Positions 10,505 through 23,461 of a stretch of 64,000 bases of DNA are shown piece by piece (within the stretch, counting starts at the first letter, position 1; each line of letters starts with the position of its first letter). The notes below the pieces were generated by a model that was not told where the DNA came from, did not search any database, and worked only from the letters and a program-made list of their open reading frames with translations. The DNA comes from Gigaspora rosea. Taxonomy: Eukaryota; Glomeromycota; Glomeromycetes; Diversisporales; Gigasporaceae. Made by a program: the position numbers and the translations under genes. The stretch is from NCBI GenBank assembly GCA_003550325.1, contig QKWP01000103.1, positions 1 through 64,000 on the forward strand, written 5' to 3'.

Positions 10505-12246
10505 ATAGCATGTGTTTCGATTAACAAGACATTGGATTAACAATAACAAAATAGGCTTAATTCCTACTAGAAACTTAGAATTAAATATTTATTTGGCTTG
10601 TTTGCATACAAAATAAAGTCTTATAATATATATACAATAATTTATATTTTTTATTTATGTATAAACTATGTCTATTCACAACCCTGGCAATACTTTATAA
10701 TTTTATAAACAATTTTGAATAAACTTAGTTACATGGTAATATGCCAAAAAATGTCAATTATTTTATTATTAAAATAGCATTAAACTGTCCAACCTATTTT
10801 ACTAATGTTATTTATATATATAAATTGTATATTATTACAATGACTTCATCTATATTCTCTATATAGTAATAAAAAAACTAAGTTCAAATTGGCATAAAAA
10901 AAATGAAAATTTTTGTATAGTAATGAATTGCATTAAATAAAGACAGTCAAAACTTTTCTAAAGACTAAAAATAATATAAGGCAATTACCAATAATTTGAA
11001 TACTATAGAACTTTATTTCTTTAGCAATTTTGAGACTACAATTTAGGTTATTCAGCAACAGCTACATACAGACATTATTAGCAATTTTTTGTATCTCTTA
11101 CTGTGTATTGTAACTTTAAAGAAAGGTCCTGAGACTTCGATATTTATTATTTCCAATTTATCTGATAACTATATGACAAGTAGATCTGTCTTTTATGAAT
11201 TGTACCATTTTTTTGATCCAATCATATTTAATATCTGGTAATGCATTTCAAAATGTATAGAAAATAGGTAAAAAAATTCTATAGTAAAAGCTTTTTCAGA
11301 TATTTTATGATTCAAAACTCACACATTTTATACCTGAAGTTTGCAACGAAATCTAGGAGTATGTCTTTTATAAAGAAGTTAAACCTTGCTTCCTCTGTCT
11401 GGTTGTCCCATTAATATCTGGTTCTGAAATGATTTTTGTCTTGATCTTTGTATAGTCTGTTTCAAATAATGTATTCAGTTTCTTAATAATAGTTTCTTGC
11501 AAAATCAGACATTCTTTTGCTTGTAATAGATTTTTTATTTCTATGTAGACTCCCTCTTCAACAAATTCCTTTATATAATTTATTGTAAATAATGACTATC
11601 TAATTATACATATTTTTTGTTATAATAGGTTTTTGTGGTATAAAAATTGTGGCTTGTTGAGTCAACTAGATTAGAGTTAACACCCCTATTCAGATTTTAT
11701 ATCTGAAATATATACTATATTATATAATATAATATAACAAAGTGTTTTTTTATATCTGGATATAAATAAATTTGGATTTAAATTTAAATTCCAGATTAAT
11801 CTGGATATAAAAAATATATTTGGAAGAGGTATTAACTCTAGACTAGATAACTAAACTTGGTGTATCCTGCGAAGTAGAAATAATATACAATAATGTATAT
11901 TGGGTTGATTGAATAACTGGATATGGTATGTCCATACTATCACTCACTTTCTACTTGATAGTTTTTAAATTTTTGTTTCTTTTGTTTATTGTAGGTTCTG
12001 AATCAAAGTTAAAAAAAACATTTATGATTATTGAAACCAGTAAAAAAAATATCAAATTACAAATTACTTACTCTTTTTGATTCCTCCCTATAGTCTAAGT
12101 CTGATAAATAATCTTTCTCTGAACCTTCAGTATAACATATTGATTTTCTTTTTCTATTCACCTTTGTTTATACATTATAAAAGAATACAACTTATACGAC
12201 TTATTGCTAATATCAAAAGATTAATCAATGCCTAAGCAAATAAATT
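10505..12246 (-). other. Gene-poor stretch with an unrecognised minus-strand coding relic
   Basis: Most of this stretch is featureless A+T sequence. On the minus strand, about 11390-11580 reads for some 55 codons without a stop. About 12070-12165 reads as a basic, acidic-Ser segment ending at a good GTAAGT-type donor, as an exon would. Between them are stops. I do not recognise the protein; it may be a dead gene with nuclear-type low-complexity sequence. Confidence 0.25.
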
Positions 12247-12299
12247 TTGGCATTAATAATATTATTAATTATTTTTAAAAATTTTTTATTTAATGTTAA

Positions 12300-12595
12300 A
12301 CCCACAAAGTCAACCCAAAGTCTCAAACATAAGAAATTCCCAAAGATATTGTTTTGTGTCCAGTGGGGCAAGTGTCAGATTGAGCCAAAAAAAGTCTTAA
12401 ACATAAAGAATTCCCAAAGATATTGTCTTGCATCACAACAATGCCTCATTGTCTGTCCGAAGACTTAATTGACACGTGACTCAAAGTACATGGTGCAATG
12501 CCATTAAAACATTTTAAATAGATCACACAAAGTCGACCCAAGCTCAAATATAAGAAATTTCCAAAGATATTATCTTGTACCCAGTAGAGCAATAT
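12300..12595. repeat. Three direct repeats of about 70-80 bp
   Basis: The phrase CATAAGAAATTCCCAAAGAT (or close variants) occurs near 12329, 12399 and 12549. Each is preceded by a CAAAGTC...CAAA-like lead and followed by ATTGTCTTG. Copies one and two are nearly adjacent; the third is about 150 bases on. Confidence 0.55.
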
Positions 12596-12604
12596 TAGAA
12601 CGAC

Positions 12605-12775
12605 CTTTTTTTTACCAAATTTAATTTACAAATATATAACTATTTATTTATCAAATATAATTTAAAATTTATAACTATTTTTTACCAAATTTAATTTACA
12701 AATTTATAACTATTTTTTTTTTTTTACCAAATCTAATTTACAAATTTATAACTATTTTCTTTACTAAATTTAATT
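12605..12775. repeat. Tandem repeat, about 45 bp unit, four copies
   Basis: Variants of TTTACCAAATTTAATTTAC followed by AAATTTATAACTATTT repeat four times with variable T runs between them. It is non-coding minisatellite sequence. Confidence 0.6.
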
Positions 12776-13730
12776 AGTCTAAGATCTTTGAATTTTTGTC
12801 AAAAATATTTTTCTACAAACCAAAAACTACTTGATACCAAGATAATTGCACAAAATTGTTTTTTTTTGCTTCTCAAATTTTGGGTTTTTTTGCTAAAATA
12901 CATAAGGTATGATCTTTGTACTATATGTTTGGGTCCTGATTTATACTTGTCAATAACATATTAAGTTTAATTTAAATATATAAAAAATACAATTTAAAAA
13001 AATATAAATACAAAAGAAAACAATTACACTTATTTTAAAAAAAGTAACAAATTATTATTATAAATAACTATAACATTAATTTTAATTCTAAAATAGACTA
13101 TGCACTATCTAAAAAAACTTATTTTCCAAAATTCTTTTTACTCAAGTACCTTAAACTAAACTTCTATAATACTTGTAAACTCATTAATTTAAACAACAAT
13201 AAATATACTAGCTACTACAAAGAAATATTAGCAGTTAGTAGAAATTCCAAAATTTAAATAAAGTTATATTATTTGTTTTTATATTATGCAGATATTCTAG
13301 ATACAATACCTATAGTTTCTAATTATAATATAATTTTTTTGTACTTTCATAAATTCTTAATACAAAAAAGTTTTTTTTAAAAAGAATCTACTTTAAACTT
13401 AATACAAAAAATATTTATATTACCAAATAAAAATATTAAAAGAATTAAAGAACAAAGTTATACAAATTGACAACCTATGAAAGACTTAACCAAATTTAAA
13501 AAACTATTTATCAAAGCTTCTAAGAAATAGATTTTATGCAAAAAATTAAAACCGACTACCAACTTATTTCTTTTAAACCAATACTTATCTTATATTAATA
13601 CAACCTATTATCCATTGCGAACAAGGTTTCTTAATTCATATACTTAGTAAAAAAACAATTAGCCATTAACATGCTATGATTACTTATTAGAATCTAAATT
13701 TATAATTTTGTTTATTTTATTTAAACAACG

Positions 13731-14521
13731 ATGTCTTATGATCCAGTGATCGAAATTAGATAATTTTACCACCATTCAATTCGTCTCGATAAGATGAATC
13801 GAATGATTGTAAAAGCATCCAATTTCGATCACTGGGTCACAGGGATGGTAAATGACCTGCCAATTTTTCAAATGACATTAAATGACCTCAAAATGACCGG
13901 TCATTTGAGGTCATTCAAATTTTGGGACATTTGGAAATGACTCGTGACCAAATGACTATTGTCATTTCCAAACGACCGAGGTCATTTGGTCATTAGTCAT
14001 TTTACATATAGTTAACATTCTACCAATCACGTCGATTATTAATTGACATGCAATTTGTAAATTCGAAAATGGTTGATGTAATTTTGTAATCGGTAAATTA
14101 TTATTCACGAACTTTATTTAAAAAAAAAGTTAAATACATTATCTTTTGTCTGGTGTTTTTTTCTTAATCACTTTATATTTGATATGATTCAATTGGATTG
14201 TCGCTTTACAACAGGTATGGTAAATAAATGAATTAGTTATTTAGCCAAAATACAAATGTCACTCTTATCGAATAAAGATTGGTCATTTGGGGTCGTCAGC
14301 CATTTATCACGTGTAATAATATTTATTGGATAGCATCTAGCAACGTTTCGTTTTACAAAGAATTATGATTGGCTAAAGTTATTAGATAATCAATTAACCA
14401 AGTTAAATGACCTTCTTAAGTCATTTGAGCTGTGAAATGACCAATGACTAGTCATTTTTCATTTGAGTCATTTGGGTCATTTAAAGTCATTTACCATCCC
14501 TGACTGGGTCATAAGATGTCG
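13731..14521. mobile_element. Short palindromic element split by a hAT-type insertion
   Basis: The left arm CGATGTCTTATGATCCAGTG and the right end CTGGGTCATAAGATGTCG, plus the facing arm at 13790-13839, form a palindrome of about 120 bp. Its right arm is interrupted by the element at 13840-14502. Removing that element restores a continuous arm, which shows the order of insertion. Confidence 0.6.
13840..14502. mobile_element. Non-autonomous hAT-type element with perfect 9 bp direct repeat
   Basis: The ends are CAGGGATGGTAAATGAC and its complement. ACTGGGTCA flanks both sides (13831-13839 and 14503-14511). An 8 bp duplication plus one chance base is the simplest reading. Many AAATGAC and GTCATTT subterminal copies are present, as expected for hAT transposase binding. 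It is 663 bp with no coding. Confidence 0.75.
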
Positions 14522-15377
14522 CAAAATGCGCCATAATACTGTCACGGTTAAAATTTTTAACACGTGACTTAAATGCGAATTGGTAACACCAGAAGGCTCC
14601 AATGTTCCAAGCCATCCGAAATTACAAGATTCTGAGTTGTGGCGGAGACTTGGAGATACAAATTTGTACCCGATGATTGTTTGTTGTTGTATGAAATAGT
14701 TATTGAGTAAATTGTGAGTGAATTGTGAACGAATTGTTGAGAAGTTGGTGAAGCGGCTTTTCTAGCGCATAAATATTAGGAAGTAATAATAGGACCTTAA
14801 AAGAATTATAAGAACGAAGCGCAGTAGTTCTTAATAATCTAAAATGTATTTAAAGCCGAGTTTTCCACTTAATTAAAGTTCATATCAGACTTCAACTATC
14901 TCCTGAATACGAATTAAGGAAAAACTGTCCTTTAAAAATAAACTAATCAAGTTGCGACTGGAGCTAAATTGTGCGATCGTACACATTGCTCTTCCAACCA
15001 GTCGCAACAATACCTACACTCATTTTGTAAATTTAATTTTTTGTTCTCTCGTAATGACTCGGAAACCCGGCTTTTAATTTATTTTCAAAAAATTTTATAC
15101 ATAAAAAACTTTATAAATTTTTTATAAAACATCTAAAAAAAAAATTCACTCGGATAATAGGCATTTTTTTCAAAATTTTATAGAATTTGATCGACCGGTT
15201 ATGTATTAAGTTTGTATGGCCTTATAATCACTACCAAGCAATTATTTACATCCATTAAAAAAGAAAATAGTAATACTGTACGCTTTTTAACCATAAAAAA
15301 ATAAAACCTAATATCTTTATCAACTTATAATCCGAATTTTTCTATTTCTAATAAAACTCTAAATTTTATATAATTAT
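14522..15377. other. Possible LTR remnant and intergenic sequence downstream of gene A
   Basis: Composition is more balanced from 14550 to 15015. The stretch contains an 11 bp hairpin with arms GTTGCGACTGG (14953) and CCAGTCGCAAC (about 14998), a form often found at fungal LTR ends. No matching second LTR or target duplication was found. The rest up to 15377 is A+T-rich 3' flank. Confidence 0.25.
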
Positions 15378-16796
15378 CTATTTATTTTCAATTTGTTGCG
15401 CTTTTTTTACAAAGTCAGGATTAGACTTTCCTTCACTGATAATTTGTAAAACGCTTTCAGTACCTTTAATCGAATAAGTTGTATGTTCATTTATAAAACA
15501 TTTATTTAATAAAGGTATTTCAACTTTTTTTCCTAAATTACTAAGAAAGTAATATATTATAGGTGTATCTGGAATCCACGTAGCAGGTCTGGTATTTTCA
15601 TAATCTGCATTAGCAAAAAACCAAATTAAATGAGAAATTCCATTTTCATATAAAATTTTTTCTTCTACCTCCACTTCGTACGGTGAATTCTGTTCATAAT
15701 CAACCATCTTATGTTCTTCATTTTTAAGTTTTCTTATTGATTTAATTGTTAAAGGTGGTGTTTTCATGTTTTCATTTATACCCCAAGAATAGATGAATGA
15801 TTCAAATGATTCAAATTTAATTTGATTTGTTGTTTCTCGAGGTGGAAGTTGGGTTGATTCTTTTTTACGAGGAGGTAAAATTAAGGAATTGATAGGTGTT
15901 TCTGGATTTAAACTCTTTGATATAATATCTTCCCATAAACTCTCTTCAAGAATATTATGATAGGGTTTAATTTTCTCCATGATTTCTTTATTAGGAATAT
16001 GAAAATATCTAATATAAGGAAGACAATGATGAAGGGTAGTTTTTAAAGACATAAAATTTTCATCAGTCCATTTATTAAGGTTAAGTGGTAAATTTTGAAT
16101 TTTTGCTTTTCCCCATAAAATAACTTTATCCCAAATTTCAGATTCTTCCATTTGTAAATCATCATTTTTTAAAAGTTCAATTAAAGCATTCTCATGAAGA
16201 TTAATAAAATCATCAGAATTAAAAATTATACGAGGATGTTTAACAAGAATATTATTACAAAATTTTTGTAAATATTCAAAGTTTTCGTTAAGAAAACTAA
16301 TTTGATAAATACGATAAAAATTTAAACGAAGCCATGACGCATGATTATCAATGAGGTGAGATTGAAGAAGTTTGGTCAATTCTGTAAGATTAAATTCATT
16401 GGCAACGATTAATAAATCAAATATTGTTGAAATTTCAAAATTTTCCAAAGAAACTATACCGCCATAAATATATCTATATGACAACCATTTAAGAAAATAT
16501 AAAGTTATTAACGTTTTATAAAAAAAAAATTTAGCAATTATAACTTACTTAATAATAATATTAAATAATTTGACAGAAACATGAGGCAATTTAATTTCAA
16601 TGATATTATTTTCCTTAGGTGTATTTGCTAAATTTTGACGAAAGTATAATGAACGTTGGTACAAGATTGCTGAATGACCTCTAAAAATTTGATTATTTGG
16701 TCGTTCCCCTACTTCAATTACCACATTATAATCATATTCACTTTCTAAAAGTTGTGTAAAATCTTGTGAAAATTGTTCAAATAATTTTAAAGTCAT
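15378..16796 (-). CDS. Gene A: BTB-BACK protein with unrecognised C-terminal domain
   Basis: Two exons, 16549-16796 and 15378-16473, with a 75 nt intron (GTAAGT donor, TAG acceptor), give 447 residues in frame. Residues 1 to about 125 form a BTB domain (VHSAILYQRSLYFR-type core, here GHSAILYQRS), a fold that usually dimerises and binds CUL3. Residues about 130-245 are a BACK domain. A basic linker PPRKK...LPPR follows at about 283-295. In gene B and in C and D this leads into TLDc. Here the last 150 residues are unrelated, containing SHLIWFFANADYENTRPATW, and match no domain I know. The start Met and the intron site agree with the paralogues. It is the last of four tandem copies and its frame is intact. 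The role may be a substrate adaptor for ubiquitination; this is inference. Confidence 0.85.
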
Positions 16797-17831
16797 CGTA
16801 TTACGAATGTATTATTGTTAAATTTCTTATTATATTTATTCAGTATGTTATACAGTTCTTAAAATAGTAGCTTGGTAGGTTAAAAAAATTAAACTAAAAA
16901 ATATATCGGTTAATGCTGTATTACTGTATTAGGTGAATTGATCATCTACTCATCTAATCTACTTCTAATCTAGTCTAAAAATACAGAAATAGGGGGGTGG
17001 ACTAATTTAGTCCTTTTCGCCACGCTCCGGATAATAATTGTTAAATTCTCTTTATGTATTTACAATTGTTTTAAAAAGTCATTTAGCTTCTTTATAAAAT
17101 GTTTGCAATGTATCACACTGTTGCAAGGTAATATATTATTATACATACTATATGAAGTTAATTGAAACCGGTTGGCTTCGTCGTCCACACGTGTAATCTC
17201 TATTTTTAACTTGCAAAAAAATAGATTTTGGCAAAAATTATTAAGCTAAATCGATTCTCGAGATTTTTTTTTTTGATTCTTATTTTTATCTTTTTTTTTT
17301 TTTCGGACAATGACTTATATTGCACTTTTATTAAAATTTCACCGTGTTTTATACGTGTGATAATTAATTAGCATGAGATATATTAATAAGTAAAAATGTT
17401 CTACATTTCAAAAAACCTAACCAAAATAAAATTTGTGTTAAAAATTTTGTATATAGAATTTATAAAAAGATTTAGAATCATAATAAACATATACTTATAA
17501 ACGAATCTTATAATAATACACACTGTAATCATTATACGTAATTTTTTTTTTTTTGAAATATAATAAATTTTTTATAATTTTTATATATTATATTATTTTA
17601 TTAACTATATATGTCTGCCCTATACTAAAGATACCCAAAAAATTTACATGCACTAAAATATTAACTTTGCTATTTGTCTGTAACTAAGTTAATGTGATTA
17701 AAAATTATTCGTTTTTTTTTTTACGTAATAATATGCGATAATAAACAATACTTTTAAAATATTTATATTAAATCATTAATAAAGTAGTCAAAAAATATAT
17801 ATATACTTATAGTTTACTAAAACGAAAGGTG
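16797..17831. other. Intergenic between genes B and A
   Basis: A+T-rich sequence holding the promoter side of gene A and the 3' flank of gene B. A somewhat G-rich patch lies at about 16990-17040. No gene or clear repeat could be supported. Confidence 0.5.
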
Positions 17832-19372
17832 TTAAAGTTTGCGAATTTTAAAAACTTCAAATTCATCAATAGAAAACCAGCCACTTGAATTTCTTATATG
17901 TTTTTCATAATCACCCTTAGTACAACGCCATTCTTTAGGAGTAAAATTAGGATACTTTCCCATTCCAAAGTCACAATTACTAAACCATGGACCATATGAT
18001 ATACTACCATAACAAATTGCGTTTGATGTATTTTTTACACGACTAAGAATAGATTGATCCATATTTCCATTTTTTAAAGAAAAAATAAAACTATCATCTG
18101 TTGTTGCATATTCACCATATTCTGCGTTAGAAACTTTCCATACAAGAGGATTATAACCACCAAGTATTTCATTTGTACTATTAATCTTTACAACAACAAC
18201 AGTATCAGGTATGTTACTACATAACCTATGAAATACTTTACCTGTAAACCCATCTCTACTACCTCTAAGTAAAAGTTTAAATTCATAAGGAATTTCTGTA
18301 GCATCATAAATTGTTGAGTATCGATCAATCCATGATGAAATTTCTGCTACATGTTGTAATGTAAGTATGGACGAAGATGGAGTAATAATAGATGTTTTTC
18401 GAAGAGGAAGTTGAATTGTTACTTTTTTACGAGGAGGTAAAATTGGTGAAATAATGGGAATATCTGGGGCTAAATGTTTTGCTAAAATATCGTCCCATAT
18501 ACTCTTTTCAAGGATACTGTGATAAGGTTTAATTTTAATTAAGATATCTTTACTAGGAATTTGAAAGTATCTAATAAGAGGAAGGCAATGTTGAAGAGTA
18601 GTTTTTAAAGACTTAAAGTTATCATCTGTCCATTCTTCCATGTTAGATGATAAGTCAGGAGTTTTTGCTTTTCCCCATAAAATAACTTTATCCCAAATTT
18701 CTGATTCGTCCATTGGTAAATCATCTCGTTTTAAAAGAGTAATTAAAGTACTCTCTTGAAGTTTGTCAAAATCATCAGAGTTAAAAATCATACGAGGATG
18801 TTTTGCAAGAATATCATTGCAAAATTGTTGTAAAGCTTTAAAATTTTCATTATCAAAACTTATTTGATAAATTCGTGAAAAATTTAATCGAAGCCAAGAA
18901 GAATTATTATCAATAAGATGAGATTGAATATGTTCAACTAATTCTGTAAGTTTAAATTCATTTAAAGCAATTAATAGATCAAATATGGTTGATGCTTCGG
19001 AATTTTTCAAAGAAACTACACCACCATAGATGTATCTACATCATTCACGGTAAAAAAAAATTTTTTAATTTCTTGTTATTTTGTAAATCTACATGGTTTT
19101 GATAGTATTAGTGTAATAATTTACCTAATTATGATATCAAATACTTTGATGGAATGATTTGGTAATTTAAGTTCAATAACATTGTTTTTCTTGATCGCAC
19201 TTGTAAGTTTTTGACGAAAGTATAATGAACGTTGATACAGGATTGCTGAATGAACTTTAAAAAACTTGATATTTTGTTGTTCACCAACTTCAATCACTAC
19301 ATTATAATCATATGCATTTTCAAGAAGTTGTGTAAAGTCTTGAGAAAGTTGGTCAAGAATTTTTACGCTCAT
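17832..19372 (-). CDS. Gene B: BTB-BACK-TLDc protein
   Basis: Exons 19125-19372 and 17832-19035 join through an 89 nt intron (GTAAAT...TAG) at the same phase and place as in gene A, giving 483 residues. BTB spans 1 to about 125 and BACK about 130-255. The linker has LPPRKK and QLPLRK motifs near 282-295. TLDc runs from about 303 to the end, with EIPYEFKLLLRGSRDGF, IGGYNP-type (LGGYNPLVW) and SFIFSLKNG motifs. The C-terminal TLDc fold is associated with oxidative-stress protection and V-ATPase binding in other eukaryotes; the BTB part suggests a CUL3 adaptor. This is the only copy with a fully intact TLDc gene here. Length is normal for this expanded fungal family. Confidence 0.9.
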
Positions 19373-20100
19373 TTTTTTTTTAAAAAATTCAGGAGTAAGT
19401 ACCTGTTTTATTTATAATAATATGGCTTAAATATTTTATGTAGCGTATGACAAAGGGATAAATCCGCAACACGATACCTTTGACAATTGGCTATCTAGAA
19501 TATAAATAAATAAATAAATAGCTTGTAATCCCTTTTAATGATTATCACTCAGATGTAACATTGTCGTCATTAAATAAATAATAGTAATATATACGTATAT
19601 ATGATATATTAATATATTGAGCATTTGCTATTTGGTCTCCCAAGTTTATTAAACTAACACTTAATAAAATGGATAATTATATGTTCTTGATACCCCAAAT
19701 TAATAAATTTTTTTTTGTATATTTTCCGATTAATAAATCTTTGGAAGGACAAATTAGTAAATGCAACCTTCTGCGATTTTATAGGTTATTGCGTCATTTG
19801 TACGCTTAAAATGATCTTCTGTATGATCCGATCTTGGTATAATCCGAGATCTGCAATCGCGAAATATAATTCTGGTTAGACTGGACTAATTCTTGATCTC
19901 GTGATCCAGATCAGATTAATTTACGTAACAGGTGGCTAAATGATATTGGCAAATCAATAAACAAAGCGAAAAAAATCATGCCAATTTTTCACAATAACAT
20001 ATAAAGGGTAAATTCCAATATTAATTGTTTATAAATTGTGCTTTATAAATTATATTTTCATTCTTTTGCTTTTTCTTTCGCTAATTCATTAGTTAATATT
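19373..20100. other. Intergenic between gene C block and gene B
   Basis: Contains a short TAAA microsatellite near 19500-19520 and a small patch of imperfect GATC-centred inverted repeats at 19820-19920. Nothing coding is supported. Confidence 0.45.
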
Positions 20101-20165
20101 TCTTTGTTAATTTGTTTCTACTTCAAACAATTTTATTTTGATGCAATGGAAAAATTAATGATTGT

Positions 20166-20803
20166 TGTTACAACCGTGGGAGAAACTTGGCTAACGTGAG
20201 GTCGAATTAGCTCAGGGTTGCAAACATAAACAAAGTTTATTATGTGAGAAAAGATACGGAAGGAGTGTATTATTGTTTAAGTGACGATATATATCTAAAG
20301 TGAACTAACAATGGTATATGCGTATCAATATTTAAGAGTAATTGATCGGGATCGATTATAATTGTTATTATAACAAACAACAAGGACTCGGGGTTACACG
20401 AGTTTAATAAGGTAGACTCGTATTTTATTATTTATTAATAATTGTTTAAGGCGAAATGATACAAGGATGATATAAATATTGATAAGTACTAGAGCAAAAC
20501 GGGAAGGAATTTCCTTTCTTTATTAATTTTAACGGTTGTATTTATAACTTTTAAAATCTATGGGTTCGAAACCAACTTCATAGGTTTCGGAGTGGTTTTA
20601 GACCACTTTGGTTAGTTTCGAACCATTCTGGTTAGTTTCGAACCATTACAGTGGGTTTGAGACCAAAATCGATGGTTTGGAACCTTCAAATCTACTAAGC
20701 CTTTTACTCAAAAAGGAAAAACCATACAATTATTCGAACACATACTAACTACTACAGGAAAAATTAAAATGACAATGAAAATTTTGCTCGAATTTTCCGT
20801 AAC
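20166..20803. mobile_element. Solo LTR
   Basis: The termini are TGTTAC and GTAAC(A). A 5 bp direct repeat ATTGT flanks it (20161-20165 and 20804-20808). The duplicate block has the uninterrupted target at about 25758-25772 (AATGATTGTCCATTAAC), a true empty site. The interior has a cluster of TTCGAAACC and GGTTTCGAA motifs at 20565-20690. No coding sequence is present, so it is most simply a solo LTR left by recombination. Confidence 0.75.
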
Positions 20804-21377
20804 ATTGTCCATTAACAATCACATTTTAAAGTGTTTAATATTAAAGAGAATTCTAGTAACTTATATATTATTATATTTATTATTATAAAAACTTGAGTTT
20901 TCCACGATTAACTTGGAATGAATTAAAATAACCCATTTGCTTTAATGAGTTTTGTATTTTACTAAGAAACGTAAAGAAACGTCTGTTATTTTACGTAGTG
21001 TTACGCAAATTTTTGTCAATATCAAATGATTAAATTATATTCTCGTGTTGGAAGACTCCGTAACCTCATTATATAGATATAAATTACTAAATTTATTATC
21101 TCATTTTTGTCATTATTATCAGCGTAACATTTATAATAACATATAAAAAGATAAAATATTATCAACTATGTAATGTAGAATAATTTATTTGAAAATTTTA
21201 TTAGTTCTAATTCTATCATTACATTGCGATAAGTATTATCTTTGCTAGTTGTCCGTGACCGGATTAATATTTGTCAAAGTTCTTAAATTTTATTTTTTTT
21301 ATACATAATAAAATGAATTTAGCTAAAATTTATATATAATAAAAATAAATAAATTCCATTTTATTAAATCGAATGTA

Positions 21378-22896
21378 TCAAGTTTTGTGAACTTGAAATA
21401 CTTCATATTCATCTATAAAAAACCAACCATTTGTATTTCTTATTGGTTTTTCATAATATTTCTTTTCAAAATGCCATTTTTTAAGAGGATAATTACCCAT
21501 TCCAAGGTCATTACCACTAAACCATGGACCTTGTGAAATGCTACCATAACAAATTGCATATGATGTGCTTTTTACACGACTAAAAATTGACTGATTCAGG
21601 CCTCCATTTTTTAAAGAGAAAATAAAGCTATCAGCCGTTGTTGCATAACCGGAACCAACTTTCCAGATAAGAGGATTATAACCACCAAGTATCTCATTCG
21701 TGCTATTAATCTTTACAACAACCACAGTACCAGGCAGATTGTCGCATAACCTATGAAATACTTCGCCTGAGAACCCATCTTTACTTCCTCTAAGTAAAAG
21801 TTTAAATTCATATGGAATTTCTGTATTATTATAAATTTTTGAACGTCGGTCAATCCAAGATGAAATTTCTGCTGCATTCTCTAATGTGATTATGGAAGAT
21901 GACGGTATAATAATAGACACATTTCGAGGAGGAAGTTGTATTGTTGCTTTTTTACGAGGAGGCAAAATTGGTGAAATAATAGGTTTATCTGGATCTAAAT
22001 ATTTTGCTAGAACATCAACCCATAATTTTTTTCAAGAATATTTTGATAAGGTTGGATTTTCCCTAATACATCTTTACTAGGAATTTGGAAATATCTAATA
22101 TGAGGAAGACAGTTTTGAAGAGTAGTTTTTAAAGACTTAAAGTTCACATTTGTCCATTCTTCGAGATTGGATGGTAAATCTGGAGTTTTTGCTTTTCCCC
22201 ATTGAATAACTTTATCCCAAATTTCTGATTCTTCCATTTGCAATTCATCATTTGTTAAAAGAGCAATCAATGCATTTTCTTGAAGGGTGTTAAAATCAAC
22301 AGAGTTAAAAATCATACTCGGATGTTTCACAAGAATGTCATTGCAAAATTGTTGTAAGGTTTTAAAATTTTCATTATCGAAGCTTATTTGATAAATTCGT
22401 GAAAAATTTAAACGAAGCCAAGATGCATTATTATCAATAAGATGAGATTGAATATGTTCAACTAATTCTGTAAGCTTAAATTCATTTATAGCAATTAATA
22501 GGTTAAATATGGCCGAAGCTTCAGAATTTTCCAAAGAAACTATACCACTGTAGATATATCTACATTATATCAGCAAGAAAAAAAATGTAAAATTCTTATT
22601 ATTTTTGCAACAAGATTAAGTCAACATAATGTTAATTTAATACTTTACCTAATAATTATATCGAATACTTGAACTGAATGATTTGGTATTTTAATTTCAA
22701 TAACATTATTTCTTTTGGTCGCATTAGTTAATTTTTGACGAAAGTACAATGAACGTTGATACAAGATTGCTGAATGTGCTTTAAAAAATTTGATATTTGG
22801 TTGTTCTCCAACCTCAATAATTACATTATAATCATATTCATTTTCAAGAAGTTGCGTAAAATCTTGAGAAAGTTGATCAAGAATTTTAACGCTCAT
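21378..22896 (-). pseudogene. Gene C: BTB-BACK-TLDc, frameshifted in exon 2
   Basis: Exon 1 (22649-22896) is intact at 248 nt. Exon 2 runs 21378-22559. Relative to gene D, one base is missing in the A/T run at about 22025-22032. The BACK frame therefore ends within a few codons of the ILEKN motif (stop near 22007). The TLDc part continues in another frame from about 21990 to 21378 with normal motifs (SFIFSLKNG, GGYNPLIW). Apart from this single deletion every domain is preserved. The copy is either a recent pseudogene, a BTB-BACK-only protein, or a homopolymer sequencing error. The start at 22896 is chosen over an upstream Met by alignment with genes B and D. Confidence 0.8.
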
Positions 22897-23461
22897 CTTA
22901 CTATTCCGGAGATTACTGCTCCGGTATGCTTTTCTAATATAGTGTGTGTACTGTATACAATGTATGACAAAAAAGCTGCTACAGAAAAAATTCATTAAGT
23001 TAATTTCGGCGATGATTTTCAAAATACTTGATTTTTGGTATTTTTTTTTTTTTAATTTTTTAGCTATAAAAAAAGGAATTTTTTAAGAAACAGGCCTGCG
23101 TTTTGGTAAAATTGGCTAAGGTACATTTCACTTAATGAGTATTTACAGTTTCATTAATTGGATTTTGCGTAATTTCGGCCTAATTCTTTTTTGCCGCATT
23201 TTTTTTGCTACAGCTGGCTAGAATTCTATGTGGGATTTTATCATGCTTTGGGATGAAACAATGATTCTCTCTCGAGTTGATGAAATGTTAAATTTGTTGA
23301 CAAGTTGATAGGCAAACAAATAATTTTTTCATGATGTGAAATCGATCATTGGAAATAAATTTTGAGTGTTAACAGATAAAAATATGATTACAATCAAGTT
23401 TATTAATATATAATAATAATATTATTATTATAATTTTAAATTAATAATATATTTATTTTGG
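22897..23461. other. Upstream flank of gene C
   Basis: The first 90 bases upstream of the start (GTGTGTACTGTATACAATGT and surroundings) are almost identical to those of gene D, so the 5' UTR and promoter were duplicated with the gene. No other gene is seen. Confidence 0.5.

Larger units (their letters stand above)
20101..23393. repeat. Segmental duplication, C copy
   Basis: Gene C with both flanks matches the block 25720-28480 in order and orientation. The downstream flank (20116-20165 continuing at 20804 with 25726-25770), the gene itself, the promoter segment and upstream flank phrases such as TTTCATTAATTGGATTTTGC all correspond. Differences are the solo LTR in this copy and about 250 extra bases upstream of gene D in the other. 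Confidence 0.75.

Noticed and set aside
12247..12468. 73-codon open frame
   Set aside because: It runs through the direct repeats at 12300-12595 and repeats the same peptide, so it is not a gene.
20565..20690. GGTTCGAAACC motifs suggesting tRNA B boxes
   Set aside because: No A box or cloverleaf is present. The motifs repeat several times and sit inside the solo LTR.
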